Source of the DNA: Sorangium cellulosum
GTDB lineage: Bacteria; Myxococcota_A; Polyangia; Polyangiales; Polyangiaceae
Reading direction: 5' to 3'
Length of the DNA stretch: 64,000 nucleotides
Assembly: GCF_002950945.1 (NCBI RefSeq)
Contig: NZ_CP012673.1
Location: 9,500,501 to 9,564,500 of the forward strand
Both the position numbers and the translations under genes were made by a program. The first letter of the stretch is position 1. Every line of letters begins with the position of its first letter. The notes beneath the pieces are model-generated. The model saw only the letters and a program-made list of their open reading frames with translations, made no database searches and was not told where the DNA came from. This document shows, piece by piece, positions 25,145 to 33,821 of the stretch.

Positions 25145-25596
25145 GACGCCGCCTCGCGCCCTGCGGCGAGCGCCTCGCCGAAGGCCTCGACGACGGGCGC
25201 CGGATTCCAGTACTCGCGGTACCGCACGATCTTGCCGTCCCGCGTGGCGACGACCATCACGTAGTCCTGCTCGTAGCGTTTGCCCGCGGGCAGGATGATC
25301 GCCGAGCCGTGCACCTCGGCGAGCGCGACGTCGGGGTCGGTCGTCGGATACCGCCGCACGTCCCGGAGCGACAGGTCGCGGAAGCGCTCCAGCATGCCCT
25401 CGAAATAGCGCCGGATGGCCGGCTTGCCCTCGAACCGGCCCGGCACGCCGAGCGCGGTCGCATACGGGAACTCCACGGTGGCGTCGTCGGCGAAGAGGTC
25501 GAGCCATCGCTCGGCGTCGCGGCCGATGAGGTCGAGGTGGGCGTCGAGCGCCTGCGCGGCGTCGAGCGGGCGAGGGTGCGGCAGGGGGTGAGTCAT
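25141..25596 (-). CDS. SnoaL-like / NTF2-fold protein
   Basis: A 151-residue protein of the NTF2-like superfamily. LDAHLDLIGRDAERWLDLFA and DDATVEFPYAT form the opening helix and strand. FEGKPAIRRYFEGMLERF, DVALAEVHGS and DGKIVRYREYWNP are the standard SnoaL_2 landmarks. Members are isomerases, cyclases or small binding proteins. It is the first gene of a two-gene operon with the NmrA-like protein and is divergent from an AraC regulator 140 bases away. Confidence 0.87.
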   Translation of the reverse strand: MTHPLPHPRPLDAAQALDAHLDLIGRDAERWLDLFADDATVEFPYATALGVPGRFEGKPAIRRYFEGMLERFRDLSLRDVRRYPTTDPDVALAEVHGSAIILPAGKRYEQDYVMVVATRDGKIVRYREYWNPAPVVEAFGEALAAGREAAS

Positions 25597-25736
25597 TCAG
25601 GGGCCTCTCTCTCTCGTGTTGTTGACGAGGCCAGCGTAGCCAGGCCCCGATTGCCGCGCGTCCGGCTCTGCGATCCGCGCGTCCACGGCCGGCGCCGGTG
25701 GCGGAGCCCGGCGCGTGCGGTACAGTCGAACGCGCC

Positions 25737-26696
25737 ATGTCCGACGCGCTCGACGAGCTGGCCCGGAGCGTCGCGCTCCGCGAGGCGGAGGTGATGCGCT
25801 TCGCGCTCGGCGAACGCTGGGGCAAGCGGCGCCCGGCGCAGCGCGCGTGCGCCCGGGTGTACGCGGCCCGGCGCGGCGGCGGGTGGATCGATGTGGCGCG
25901 GCGGCGGCTCGCGCTCGGCGCGGGAGAGCTCGTGTTCCTGCCGCGGGCCGACGAGCACACGATCCGCGATCGGCCGACGACGTCGCTCGCGCACCCGGAG
26001 GCCCTCTGCCGCGGGATGCGCGCCGTGGCGGAGGGCGCCCTGGCGACGGAGGCCCCGCCGGAGACGCAGCTCGTCGTCGTCGACCTGCACCTCGACGCGG
26101 CGGGCGCCCCGTGGATCGCGCTGCTGCCGCCGGCGGTGCGCATCACGGGCGCGGCGCCGGGGCTCGCGCGCTGGCTGAGCGAGACGCTCGCGCTGCTCGC
26201 GGGCGCGCCGGACCTGTCGCCCGCGCTGCGCCGCTCCGTCGGCGAGACGTGGGCGCACGCGCTGTTCGCGAGCGCGCTGCGCGACCCGGCGGCGTCGCTG
26301 CCGCGGCCCGAGGCGCTCCGGGACGAGCCGGTCGTGGCCGCGCTCGCGCGGGTGCGCGCCTCGCCGGAACGCGCGTGGGAGCTCGGGGAGCTCGCGCGGG
26401 AGTCCGGGCTCTCGCGCTCGGCGTTCGCGGCGCGCGCGACGGCGCTCCTCGGCGAGCCGCTCGGCCACCACGTGCGCCGGCTGCGCCTCTCGCGCGCCGC
26501 GGTGCTGCTCGGCGAGACGACGCTCCCCGTGAAGCTCGTCGCCGCCCGCGTCGGCTACGACAGCGAGCCCGCGTTCGCGCGCGCCTTCGCGCGCGCCCAC
26601 GGCGTGAGCCCCGTCGGCTACCGGCAGGCGAGGCGGCGCGAGGACGACGCGCTCGCGGCCCCCCGGATCGAGCGTGGGCCCGCCCCCTCGTGGTAG
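25737..26696 (+). CDS. AraC family transcriptional regulator (cupin-type sensor)
   Basis: A 319-residue regulator. The N-terminal part (about 25-200) resembles the Cupin_6 sensor of AraC proteins: ALGAGELVFLPRADEHTIRD, then a helical ITGAAPGLARWLSETLALLA. The C-terminal double helix-turn-helix reads ELARESGLSRSAFAARATAL and, further on, VKLVAARVGYDSEPAFARAF and GVSPVGYR. The start at MSDALDELARSV fits the family. It is transcribed away from the SnoaL/NmrA operon, so it probably controls that operon. Confidence 0.9.
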   Translation: MSDALDELARSVALREAEVMRFALGERWGKRRPAQRACARVYAARRGGGWIDVARRRLALGAGELVFLPRADEHTIRDRPTTSLAHPEALCRGMRAVAEGALATEAPPETQLVVVDLHLDAAGAPWIALLPPAVRITGAAPGLARWLSETLALLAGAPDLSPALRRSVGETWAHALFASALRDPAASLPRPEALRDEPVVAALARVRASPERAWELGELARESGLSRSAFAARATALLGEPLGHHVRRLRLSRAAVLLGETTLPVKLVAARVGYDSEPAFARAFARAHGVSPVGYRQARRREDDALAAPRIERGPAPSW

Positions 26697-26717
26697 GGCC
26701 ACGGACACCCGGGGTCT

Positions 26718-26816
26718 TCATGGCGCCTGGAGCAGCCCGCTCCTGTCTCGTACGACGCCGCCGTTCGCGAAGATCGTCTGTCCGTTGACCCAGCCGCCCT
26801 CATGTGTGGAGTGCAT
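26718..26816 (-). pseudogene. Short-chain dehydrogenase, C-terminal remnant
   Basis: About 30 codons ending in GWVNGQTIFANGGVV plus a short tail match the C-terminal NAD(P)-proximal strand of classical SDR enzymes. Upstream on the minus strand the nucleotidyltransferase gene occupies the opposite strand, and no catalytic YxxxK or Rossmann start is present. It is a leftover end of a lost dehydrogenase gene. Confidence 0.6.
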
Positions 26817-26845
26817 GGTCAGGCCAGCAGCGCGGGAGGAATGTC

Positions 26846-27610
26846 GTGAATCGACCGGAGCAGCTACACGAGCGGCTGGACGCGATAGGTCGCTCGCTCG
26901 AGAGCAGCGGCAAGGCGCTCGCGTTGATCGGGCTGGGCTCGGTGGGCGTCGAGACCGCGCGGGCCGACAGGTACTCGGACCTCGACTTTTACGCCGTCGT
27001 GCGCCCCGGCCACAAGGCCGAGCTCCTCCGTGATCTTCGCTGGATGAGCGCGGCCCACCCCGTGGCGTGGTGCTTCCAGAACACGCCGCACGGCTACAAG
27101 CTCCTCTACGAGGACGGGATCTTCTGCGAGCTCGAGGTGTACGAGCCAGAGGAGCTGCCCAAGGTGCGCTACGCCGAGGGGCGATTCGTATGGAAGGCGA
27201 CGGACTGCGATGAGTCTTTGCGGATCCCGGCCCAGGAGATCGCGGATCGACAGGAGCGGTCGGTCGCGTGGAGCGTGGGCGAGCTGGTGACCAACCTGTA
27301 CGTCGGTCTGTGCCGGTATCGACGCGGGGAGAAGCTCTCGGCATACCGGTTCGTGCAGGGATACGCGGTCGATCGGGTGATGGAGCTGCTCCCGCACATC
27401 AGCACGCCCGAGCCGGTGCACCGCGATCCGTTCGGTCGCGAGCGGCGCATCGAGCAGCAGTATCCGGAGATGACGGCTGATTTCGCCTCGTTCATGCAGG
27501 GCTACGAGAGGACGCCGGAATCGGCGCTCTCGCTCCTGCGCTGGGTGGAGCGGTACTTCCACGTGAACCCCGCGATGCGCCGCCTCGTCGAGGAGCTCTG
27601 CCTGAGGTGA
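26846..27610 (+). CDS. Nucleotidyltransferase-fold protein (lincosamide/aminoglycoside nucleotidyltransferase-like)
   Basis: A 254-residue enzyme starting at GTG 26846 with GGGAGGA 5 bases upstream. The minimal nucleotidyltransferase signature is clear: IGLGSVGVETARADRYSDLDF, GS at 31-32 and Asp45-x-Asp47, with a possible third acid in FCELEVYEPEE near 108. The C-terminal half is helical (SVGELVTNLYVGLCRYRRGE). The architecture resembles Lnu-type and related antibiotic nucleotidyltransferases that add AMP to a drug hydroxyl. That activity is inferred. The next gene is a rifampin phosphotransferase, which supports a resistance role. Confidence 0.75.
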   Translation: MNRPEQLHERLDAIGRSLESSGKALALIGLGSVGVETARADRYSDLDFYAVVRPGHKAELLRDLRWMSAAHPVAWCFQNTPHGYKLLYEDGIFCELEVYEPEELPKVRYAEGRFVWKATDCDESLRIPAQEIADRQERSVAWSVGELVTNLYVGLCRYRRGEKLSAYRFVQGYAVDRVMELLPHISTPEPVHRDPFGRERRIEQQYPEMTADFASFMQGYERTPESALSLLRWVERYFHVNPAMRRLVEELCLR

Positions 27611-27811
27611 GGCACAGCGGGGCCGCACGCGGCAGCTGCGGCGCCGGTGAAGGAGTGGAACGGCAAGGTGGAGGTCTTCAACGCCAGCGAATCACGTGCC
27701 GAGTCGAGCGCCGCCTTCGTGCGACCCGCAACGCGGTCGAGGACGCGAAGGGACACGCCGCTGCGTGTGGGTGCGGTCAACGACGGCCTCAAATCCAGTC
27801 GTGACGCCAGT

Positions 27812-27840
27812 TTGAACGGCGCGGAGGTTCGCGTTATAGT
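27812..27840 (+). promoter_or_regulatory. Near-consensus sigma-70 type promoter of rph
   Basis: TTGAAC (27812-27817) and TATAGT (27835-27840) are separated by exactly 17 bases. This is unusually close to consensus for so GC-rich a genome. It predicts a transcript start near 27847 and a 66-base leader before the rph ATG at 27913. Confidence 0.75.
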
Positions 27841-27846
27841 GGCGCC

Positions 27847-27876
27847 CTTCGACGAGGGGGCGACGATCCGTCGAAG
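27847..27876 (+). promoter_or_regulatory. Inverted repeat at the rph transcript start
   Basis: CTTCGACG (27847-27854) and CGTCGAAG (27869-27876) form a perfect 8-bp inverted repeat with a 14-base spacer, beginning at the predicted transcript start. It could be an operator or a 5' RNA hairpin. It does not match the 19-bp rifamycin-associated element known from actinomycetes as I recall it. Confidence 0.5.
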
Positions 27877-27912
27877 CGAACGAGCTGCCGACGCACTGAC
27901 GGAGGTGAACGG

Positions 27913-30531
27913 ATGCGGACCTATGTGCTTGAACTCCAGGAGGTCGATCGAACGAAGGCCAAGGCGGTCGGGGGGAAGGGCGCGAACCTGGGGGAGCTCT
28001 CCAGGATCGAGGGGATCCGCGTGCCCGCCGGCTTTTGCGTCACGACCGAGGCCTTCCAGCGGATCATGGGAGAAGCGCCGTCGATCGGCGGGTCGCTCGA
28101 TCGGTTGTCGTTGCTCGAGATGGGAGACCGGGACGGGATCCGGGAGCTCAGCGGCGAGCTGCGCCGGATCATCGAAGGGACGGCCATCCCCGAGGACCTG
28201 CACGAGGCGCTCACCCAGGCTCTTTCCACGCTTGGCGCGGACGACGCCTACGCCGTACGGTCCAGCGCGACGGCGGAGGATTTGCCGGGGGCTTCCTTCG
28301 CGGGCCAGCAGGACACGTATCTGAACGTCATCGGGACGCAGGCGATCCTGCAGCACGTCCGCCGGTGCTGGGCATCGCTCTTCACGGAGCGGGCGGTGGC
28401 CTACCGGATCCAGCACGGCTTCGACCACCGCAAGGTCGACATGGCGGTGGTGGTGCAGAAGATGGTCTTCCCGCAGGCGTCCGGGATCCTCTTCACGGCC
28501 GATCCCGTCACGTCGAACCGGAAGGTGTCGTCGATCGAGGCAGGCTTCGGCCTCGGCGAGGCCCTGGTCTCCGGCCTGGCGAGCGCCGATCGCTACAAGG
28601 TGCGGGACGGCCAGGTCATCGAGAAGGCGATCGCCAGGAAGACGCTGGCGACGCGTGCCTTGGCGGAGGGCGGCACCGAGGAGCGGGCGATCGAGCCCGA
28701 GCGGCAGGACGGGCAGGTGCTGACGGATGCGCAGATCCTGCGGCTCGAGCGCCTGGGCCGGCAGATCGAAGGGCATTTCGGCCACCCCCAGGACATCGAG
28801 TGGTGCCTGGCCGAGGAGGAGCTCCACATCGTCCAGAGCCGGCCGATCACGACCCTGTATCCCATCCCCGAAGCAGGTGCTCGAGGCAACCGCGTCTACA
28901 TATCCGTCGGCCATCAACAGATGATGACCGACCCCATGAAGCCCTTGGGGCTGTCCTTGTTCCAGTTGACCTCTGGTGGCCGCATGCACGCAGCGGGCGG
29001 CAGGTTGTTCGTCGATCCCACGAAGGAGCTCGCCTCACCGGCCAGCCGGGACGTCCTCCTGAATGTCATCGGGCGCTCCAACCCGCTCATCAAGGACGCC
29101 CTCTTGGCCATCATCGAGCGAGGAGACTTCATCGAGCCCTTGCCCGGTGATCCGGCGGCCTCGGGTCCCGGCCAGGGCAAGCAAGGTACGGCGCCCTCGC
29201 GCTTCGACGCGCAGGTCGAAGACGATCCGTCGATCGTCGCGGATCTGATCGAGCGCAGCCAGGCCTCGCTCGAGGAGCTGAAGCGCGACATCCGGACCAA
29301 GGCCGGAACGGCGTTGTTCGACTTCATCCTGGAAGACCTCCAGCAAATGAAGAAGTCCTTGTTCGATTCACGGAACATGGGCGTGATCATGGCGGGCATG
29401 AACGCTTTATCGTGGATCAACGAGAAGATGATGGCGTGGCTCGGCGAGAGGAACGTCGCGGATACGCTCTCCCAGTCCGTGTCGAACAACATCACGTCGG
29501 AGATGGGCCTGGAGCTGCTCGATGTCGCCGACGTGATCCGTCCTTATCCGGACGTGGTCGCTTATTTGCAGAACGTGAAGCACGAGGGCTTCCTGGATGA
29601 GCTGGTCGAGCTCGAGGGCGGGCAGGAAGCCCGGGACGCCATCCGGGCTTACCTCCACAAATACGGCATGCGATGTCCCGGGGAAATCGACATCACGAGG
29701 GCCCGCTGGAGCGAGGAGCCGACGACCCTGGTCCCCTTGATCCTGAGCAACATCAAGAACTTCGAGCCTCATGCCGGCGAGCGGAGGTTCGAGCAGGGGC
29801 GGCAGGAGGCCTTGCAGCAGGCGCGAGCGTTGCTCGACCGGTTGAGGCAGCTGCCGGATGGGGAGCAGAAGGCCAGCGAAGCCCAGCGGATGATCGACCG
29901 GCTCCGGAGCTTCATCGGTTATCGCGAGTATCCGAAGTACGGCCTCGTCAATCGCTACTTCGTTTACAAGCAGGCCTTGCTGCAAGAAGCCGAGCGGCTC
30001 GTGCAGGAGAGCGTGATCCACGACGCCGAAGACATCTACTACCTCACGTTCGACGAGCTTCGCGAGGTCGTGCGCACGCGTCAGCTGGACGACCAGGTCG
30101 TCAGCAAACGAAAAGCCGAACACGAGCTCAACAAGAAGCTGACGCCGCCGCGCGTCATCACGTCCGATGGAGAGATCGTGGCAGGTGCGTACCAACGAGC
30201 CGATCTCCCCGCCGGCGCCATCGTCGGCCTACCGGTCTCCTCAGGCGTCGTCGAGGGACGAGCCCGCGTCCTCCTGGACATGGCCGATGCGGATCTGGAG
30301 GCGGGGGACATCCTGGTCACCGCCTTCACCGACCCCAGCTGGACGCCCTTGTTCGTGTCCATCAAGGGCCTGGTGACCGAGGTGGGGGGCCTGATGACCC
30401 ATGGCGCGGTGATCGCCCGAGAATACGGCTTGCCGGCCGTCGTCGACGTGGAAAATGCGACCAAGTTGATCCGGGATGGGCAACACATCCGCGTGAATGG
30501 AACGGACGGGTATATCGAGCTCCTGACATGA
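27913..30531 (+). CDS. rph: Rifampin phosphotransferase (rifamycin inactivation)
   Basis: An 872-residue enzyme that is co-linear with the Listeria-type rifampin phosphotransferase throughout. The ATP-grasp domain (about 1-320) has VGGKGANLGELSRIEG, AVRSSATAEDLPGASFAGQ and DIEWCLAEEELHIVQSRPI. The rifamycin-binding domain (about 330-750) includes NRVYISVGHQQMMTDPMKPL, NITSEMGLELLDVADVIRPY and SFIGYREYPKYGLVNRYF. The swivelling phosphohistidine domain ends with GGLMTHGAVIAREYGLPAVV, placing the catalytic His at 830. The length matches (about 865). It transfers the beta-phosphate of ATP to rifamycin. A GGAGGTGA ribosome site and a near-consensus promoter precede it. Confidence 0.95.
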   Translation: MRTYVLELQEVDRTKAKAVGGKGANLGELSRIEGIRVPAGFCVTTEAFQRIMGEAPSIGGSLDRLSLLEMGDRDGIRELSGELRRIIEGTAIPEDLHEALTQALSTLGADDAYAVRSSATAEDLPGASFAGQQDTYLNVIGTQAILQHVRRCWASLFTERAVAYRIQHGFDHRKVDMAVVVQKMVFPQASGILFTADPVTSNRKVSSIEAGFGLGEALVSGLASADRYKVRDGQVIEKAIARKTLATRALAEGGTEERAIEPERQDGQVLTDAQILRLERLGRQIEGHFGHPQDIEWCLAEEELHIVQSRPITTLYPIPEAGARGNRVYISVGHQQMMTDPMKPLGLSLFQLTSGGRMHAAGGRLFVDPTKELASPASRDVLLNVIGRSNPLIKDALLAIIERGDFIEPLPGDPAASGPGQGKQGTAPSRFDAQVEDDPSIVADLIERSQASLEELKRDIRTKAGTALFDFILEDLQQMKKSLFDSRNMGVIMAGMNALSWINEKMMAWLGERNVADTLSQSVSNNITSEMGLELLDVADVIRPYPDVVAYLQNVKHEGFLDELVELEGGQEARDAIRAYLHKYGMRCPGEIDITRARWSEEPTTLVPLILSNIKNFEPHAGERRFEQGRQEALQQARALLDRLRQLPDGEQKASEAQRMIDRLRSFIGYREYPKYGLVNRYFVYKQALLQEAERLVQESVIHDAEDIYYLTFDELREVVRTRQLDDQVVSKRKAEHELNKKLTPPRVITSDGEIVAGAYQRADLPAGAIVGLPVSSGVVEGRARVLLDMADADLEAGDILVTAFTDPSWTPLFVSIKGLVTEVGGLMTHGAVIAREYGLPAVVDVENATKLIRDGQHIRVNGTDGYIELLT

Positions 30532-31014
30532 GTAAGGCGCGGCCTTCCGCTTGCTGGGCGGAGCCCTGACCGGGCCAGCCCGACGCGCGGGCGGGCGGCA
30601 CGTGGCCGGTCGGCCAGACGCAGTTGACGATCCGAAAGTCAAGCGCCTCGTGGCGTCCGTCCCCCCCACCGTACAGCCACTCTGCACGTGCTGGTGGACA
30701 TAGGGCACTTCACGCGATCCACGTCCTTCCTGGAAAAATGGCGCCGGACTAACAACGTCGATGCGCTCCAGCCCTCCTGGAAAAGCGACGCTCTCTCTAC
30801 AATTGATCCATGCACCAGAGGGGCCGCCTTCCCCAGAGCCTGCGGGAGCGGCAGCTGCCCACCTGCAAAGCGCCGCCGGTTGCCGGCAAATGTAGGCAAA
30901 CGGGGGCATGGGTACGACAGCCACAACTTGTGTCGGCCGTGTTTCTTATCGCTAGGCTCTTGCTTGGTTTCGCCACATACTCGTACAGAGAACGTAGTTA
31001 ACCTTTCGAGTAGC
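30532..31014. other. Intergenic gap, lower GC, short direct repeats
   Basis: A 483-base region before the kinase gene, with GC below the surroundings from about 30620. TCCTGGAAAA occurs twice (about 30728 and 30775) in otherwise similar contexts 47 bases apart. No RNA gene was identified. Short ORFs on the minus strand are not convincing. The kinase promoter is presumably near 30950-31000. Confidence 0.45.
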
Positions 31015-32589
31015 GTGAATACTGCGCCGAACTTCTTACCCGGCACCCCGGCCGAGCTCGGTCCCGGGTCCGTGCTCGGTCGTTACGAGCTGCTGCTGCC
31101 GATCGCGGCAGGCGGCATGGCCATGGTGTGGGCGGCGCGGCTGAAGGGAACGCGCGGCTTCCAGAAGATCGTCGCCGTGAAGACGATGCTGCCGAAGCTG
31201 TCCGAGGACGACCAGTTCGAGCGCATGTTCCTCCTGGAGGCGTCGCTCGCGTCCCAGATCCGCCACCCGCACGCCGTCGAGATCCTCGATCTCGGCGAGC
31301 AGGACGGCGTGCTGTTCCTGGCGATGGAGTGGATCGACGGCGTTCCGCTCAGCCAGGTGATGAAGACCGCGAAGAGGGGGAGCGGCGTGCCGCTCCCGAT
31401 CGCCGTGCGCATCGTGGTGCAGGCCTGCGCCGGCCTGCACGCCGCGCACGAGCTCAAGGACAACAGCGGCAAGCTCGTCGGCCTGGTGCACCGCGACATC
31501 TCCCCGCAGAACATCCTGGTCACGTACGACGGCAGGGCCAAGGTGGTGGACTTCGGCGTGGCCAAGGCCACCGCGTTCAACGACAGCACGACGAAGGCCG
31601 GCCAGCTCAAGGGCAAGGTGAGCTACACGGCGCCGGAGCAGGTGCGCGGCGACGCGATCGACCGGCGCGTCGACGTGTTCGCGATGGGCATCGTGCTCTA
31701 CGTGCTCACCACCGGCAAACACCCGTTCCGCAGGGAATCCGAGGGCGCGACGCTGTTCGCCATCTCGTCACCGGACCCGGTGGTGCCGCCGCACACGTTC
31801 CTGCCCGACTACCCGGCGTCGCTCGAGGCCGTGCTGCTGCGCGCGCTCGAGAAAGATCGCGACCAGCGCTACGCCACGGCCAACGAGCTGCTGCGAGCGC
31901 TCGAGCAGGCGCTGCCGTCCACGCAGCGAGCCGCCGAGGAGGACGTCGCCGGCTTCATCCGCGAGCTGTTCGAGGAGCAGCAGCAGCAAACGCGCGCGGC
32001 CCTCACCGAGGCGCTCGAGCGCGCCGCCCGCAATCAGCTGAGCAACAACCTCGGCATCTCCGACGTGACCGGCACGAGCCACTCGGTGGTGAGCGCCTTC
32101 AACCCCGTCGACAGCCAACGCGCGACCCCGGGCGCTGCCATAACGAACACGCCCGACGACGAGAGCCCTCCGTCCGTGCGCCCGAGGAGCCGCGCGCTGC
32201 TCGCCGTCGTGCTCCTCGGTCTCTTCGCCGGCGGCTCGTTCGCCGTACTGCGGTTCCGAAGCGCCGACGCACCAGCCCCTCTTCCTTACGTCGCCGCGCC
32301 CGCCGCCCCGGCGCCCGCCGCCCCGGCGCCCGCGCCTCCCAACGCCGAGACGCCGGCGCCCGCGCCTCCCACGGCGGAGGCGCCCCCTGCGACCGAGCTC
32401 GGCGCGCCCCCGGGTGAGCCCTCTGCCCCCGCCTCGGCCAGCGCAGCGCCGGCGCCGGCTCCGCGCCCGGGGTCACACGCGAGCGGAGCGCCCCGCCGTC
32501 AGGCCAAACCCGCCGAGAAGATCACGTCGCCGAGCCCGACGCCAAGTACCGCGCCGCCCAAGTCGTGGAAGCATGATCCGGGGTTCTGA
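31015..32589 (+). CDS. Ser/Thr protein kinase with C-terminal membrane segment and Pro/Ala tail
   Basis: A 524-residue Hanks-type kinase. No ATG lies between 30688 and the catalytic domain; the GTG at 31015 is the best start but has a weak ribosome site. Landmarks: glycine loop IAAGGMAMVW (30-39), Lys56 in VAVKTML, catalytic loop HRDISPQN (159-166), DFG 179-181, and SYTAPEQVRG. After the kinase, ALLAVVLLGLFAGGSFAV (around 400) is a single transmembrane helix, followed by about 100 residues rich in Pro and Ala that would lie outside the membrane. It faces a TPR/PEGA-like gene on the opposite strand with a 10-base gap. Confidence 0.9.
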   Translation: MNTAPNFLPGTPAELGPGSVLGRYELLLPIAAGGMAMVWAARLKGTRGFQKIVAVKTMLPKLSEDDQFERMFLLEASLASQIRHPHAVEILDLGEQDGVLFLAMEWIDGVPLSQVMKTAKRGSGVPLPIAVRIVVQACAGLHAAHELKDNSGKLVGLVHRDISPQNILVTYDGRAKVVDFGVAKATAFNDSTTKAGQLKGKVSYTAPEQVRGDAIDRRVDVFAMGIVLYVLTTGKHPFRRESEGATLFAISSPDPVVPPHTFLPDYPASLEAVLLRALEKDRDQRYATANELLRALEQALPSTQRAAEEDVAGFIRELFEEQQQQTRAALTEALERAARNQLSNNLGISDVTGTSHSVVSAFNPVDSQRATPGAAITNTPDDESPPSVRPRSRALLAVVLLGLFAGGSFAVLRFRSADAPAPLPYVAAPAAPAPAAPAPAPPNAETPAPAPPTAEAPPATELGAPPGEPSAPASASAAPAPAPRPGSHASGAPRRQAKPAEKITSPSPTPSTAPPKSWKHDPGF

Positions 32590-32599
32590 CCCGACTCCC

Positions 32600-33631
32600 T
32601 CAGAATACTCCTGAGAGACTCGCGCCGATCTCGGACCCGCCCGCGACGGGCACGAGCTCGAGCGAGGTCTTCGCGGGCCCTTCTGGCTTCTTCTTCTGAA
32701 GGAGCAAGATCGCGGTCGCCGTGCCGACCGCGGCGACGCCGACGCCGAGCGCCACCTGCGCGCCGTAGTGATAGAACTTGAGGTCGGCGTAACGCGACTC
32801 CATGGAGCGCGGGCACGACTTGCCGCCCGGACCGCAGGCGTCTTCCAGATCCCGGAGCGCTCCCTGGCGGAGCACGAACAACACCCCGGAGCCGATCAGG
32901 CTCGCGGCGCCGACGCCCCCGACGACGTACGGCACCACCTTGGACGGCGGCTTCTCCGACAAGGCGCCCGCCTGGATCAGCAGCTCTTGCGGCAACGCTT
33001 CGAGCGTCACCTCGACGCGCGCCACCCCCCCCTCCTTCAGCTCCACCGTTTCTTGAAATGGCTTGTGATTGGGAGCCCTGGCGGTGAGCGCGTGTGGCCC
33101 GGGATCGAGCGGCACCTCGACGCCGATGGACGAACCGCCGAGGGCGATGCCGTCGAGCCCGATGGCCGCGGAGGCCGCCCCTTTGCCGCGCACGATGACG
33201 AGCTTCGGGATCCGGGCGCGCAGCCGGCCGATCGACTGCTCGACCTCGGCCCGAAAATCGGGCCCCACGGCGTCGGCCTCCGCGAGCGCCAGCTCGTAGC
33301 CGCCGAGCGCGGCCACGAGCCGCCCCAGGTTCTCCTCGCACACGGCGATGTGGAAGCGAACCTGCGGCGTCATCCGCACCTGACCGACTTCGCGGAACCG
33401 CTGCAGGGCCGCGCTCCAGTTACCCGCTTGCTCGAGCTCGGTCGCCTGCTGGAACTGCGCGCGAGCTCGCTTGAGCTCGTCAGCGTCCTGGGCGATCGCG
33501 GGCGCCTCGAGCAGCAGCAGCACCGCTGCGACGCGGAACATTCGTGGAAAATTCCTCACCGCTGCGACGTGGAACATTCGTAGAAAATTCCTCACCGCTG
33601 CGACGCGGAACATTCGTAGAAAATTCCTCAT
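32600..33631 (-). CDS. Exported TPR/PEGA-like protein, start embedded in a minisatellite
   Basis: Up to 343 residues from the ATG at 33631. Residues after the signal form tetratricopeptide-like helices: DADELKRARAQFQQATELEQ, GNWSAALQRFREV and VRFHIAVCEENLGRLVAALG. A PEGA-like beta segment follows (PLDPGPHALTARAPNHKPFQ), then two hydrophobic helices around VVPYVVGGVGAASLIGSGVLF and VALGVGVAAVGTATAILLL. The N-terminus consists of three 12-residue repeats RNFxRMFxVAAV, each carrying an ATG. The innermost start (33541) gives the tidiest signal, MFRVAAVLLLLEAPAIA. The actual start is ambiguous. The downstream operon at 52.9-55.5 kb has the same kinase/TPR partnership. Confidence 0.8.
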   Translation of the reverse strand: MRNFLRMFRVAAVRNFLRMFHVAAVRNFPRMFRVAAVLLLLEAPAIAQDADELKRARAQFQQATELEQAGNWSAALQRFREVGQVRMTPQVRFHIAVCEENLGRLVAALGGYELALAEADAVGPDFRAEVEQSIGRLRARIPKLVIVRGKGAASAAIGLDGIALGGSSIGVEVPLDPGPHALTARAPNHKPFQETVELKEGGVARVEVTLEALPQELLIQAGALSEKPPSKVVPYVVGGVGAASLIGSGVLFVLRQGALRDLEDACGPGGKSCPRSMESRYADLKFYHYGAQVALGVGVAAVGTATAILLLQKKKPEGPAKTSLELVPVAGGSEIGASLSGVF

Positions 33632-33634
33632 GCG
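33531..33634 (-). repeat. 36-bp tandem repeat, three units, duplicating a translation start
   Basis: ATG codons in the same context occur at 33613, 33577 and 33541, spaced 36 bases exactly. Each unit contains (G/A)TGAGGAATTTTC, an AGGA ribosome-like site and an ATG about 10 bases on. Units differ by single bases only, so the array is recent or actively maintained. Confidence 0.85.
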
Positions 33635-33821
33635 AGGCTTACCATAGTGCCTTGTCGTCTCCGCTCCTGTCAACGTGGCGGCGCGGCCTTCGCGGCGCGC
33701 GACGCCGCGCCGCGTCGTCGCCGGAGGTGCGAGCGCGCCGTCAGAGCTCCGCGCGCGGAGGCCAGCGCGGTCTCGATTTGTGGCCGCGACATCCGCCAGG
33801 GAATGGTACTTTTGCCCCTGG

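Larger units (their letters stand above)
27611..27912. other. Intergenic region upstream of rph
   Basis: Three hundred bases without a gene. The first 200 are featureless. The last 100 contain a promoter (27812-27840), an inverted repeat (27847-27876) and GGAGGTGA, a ribosome site 6 bases before the rph ATG. Confidence 0.6.

Noticed and set aside
30639..31046. 135-codon minus-strand ORF
   Set aside because: It has mixed, more normal composition because of lower GC, but no ribosome site, no family resemblance and overlap with the kinase start. Left as intergenic.
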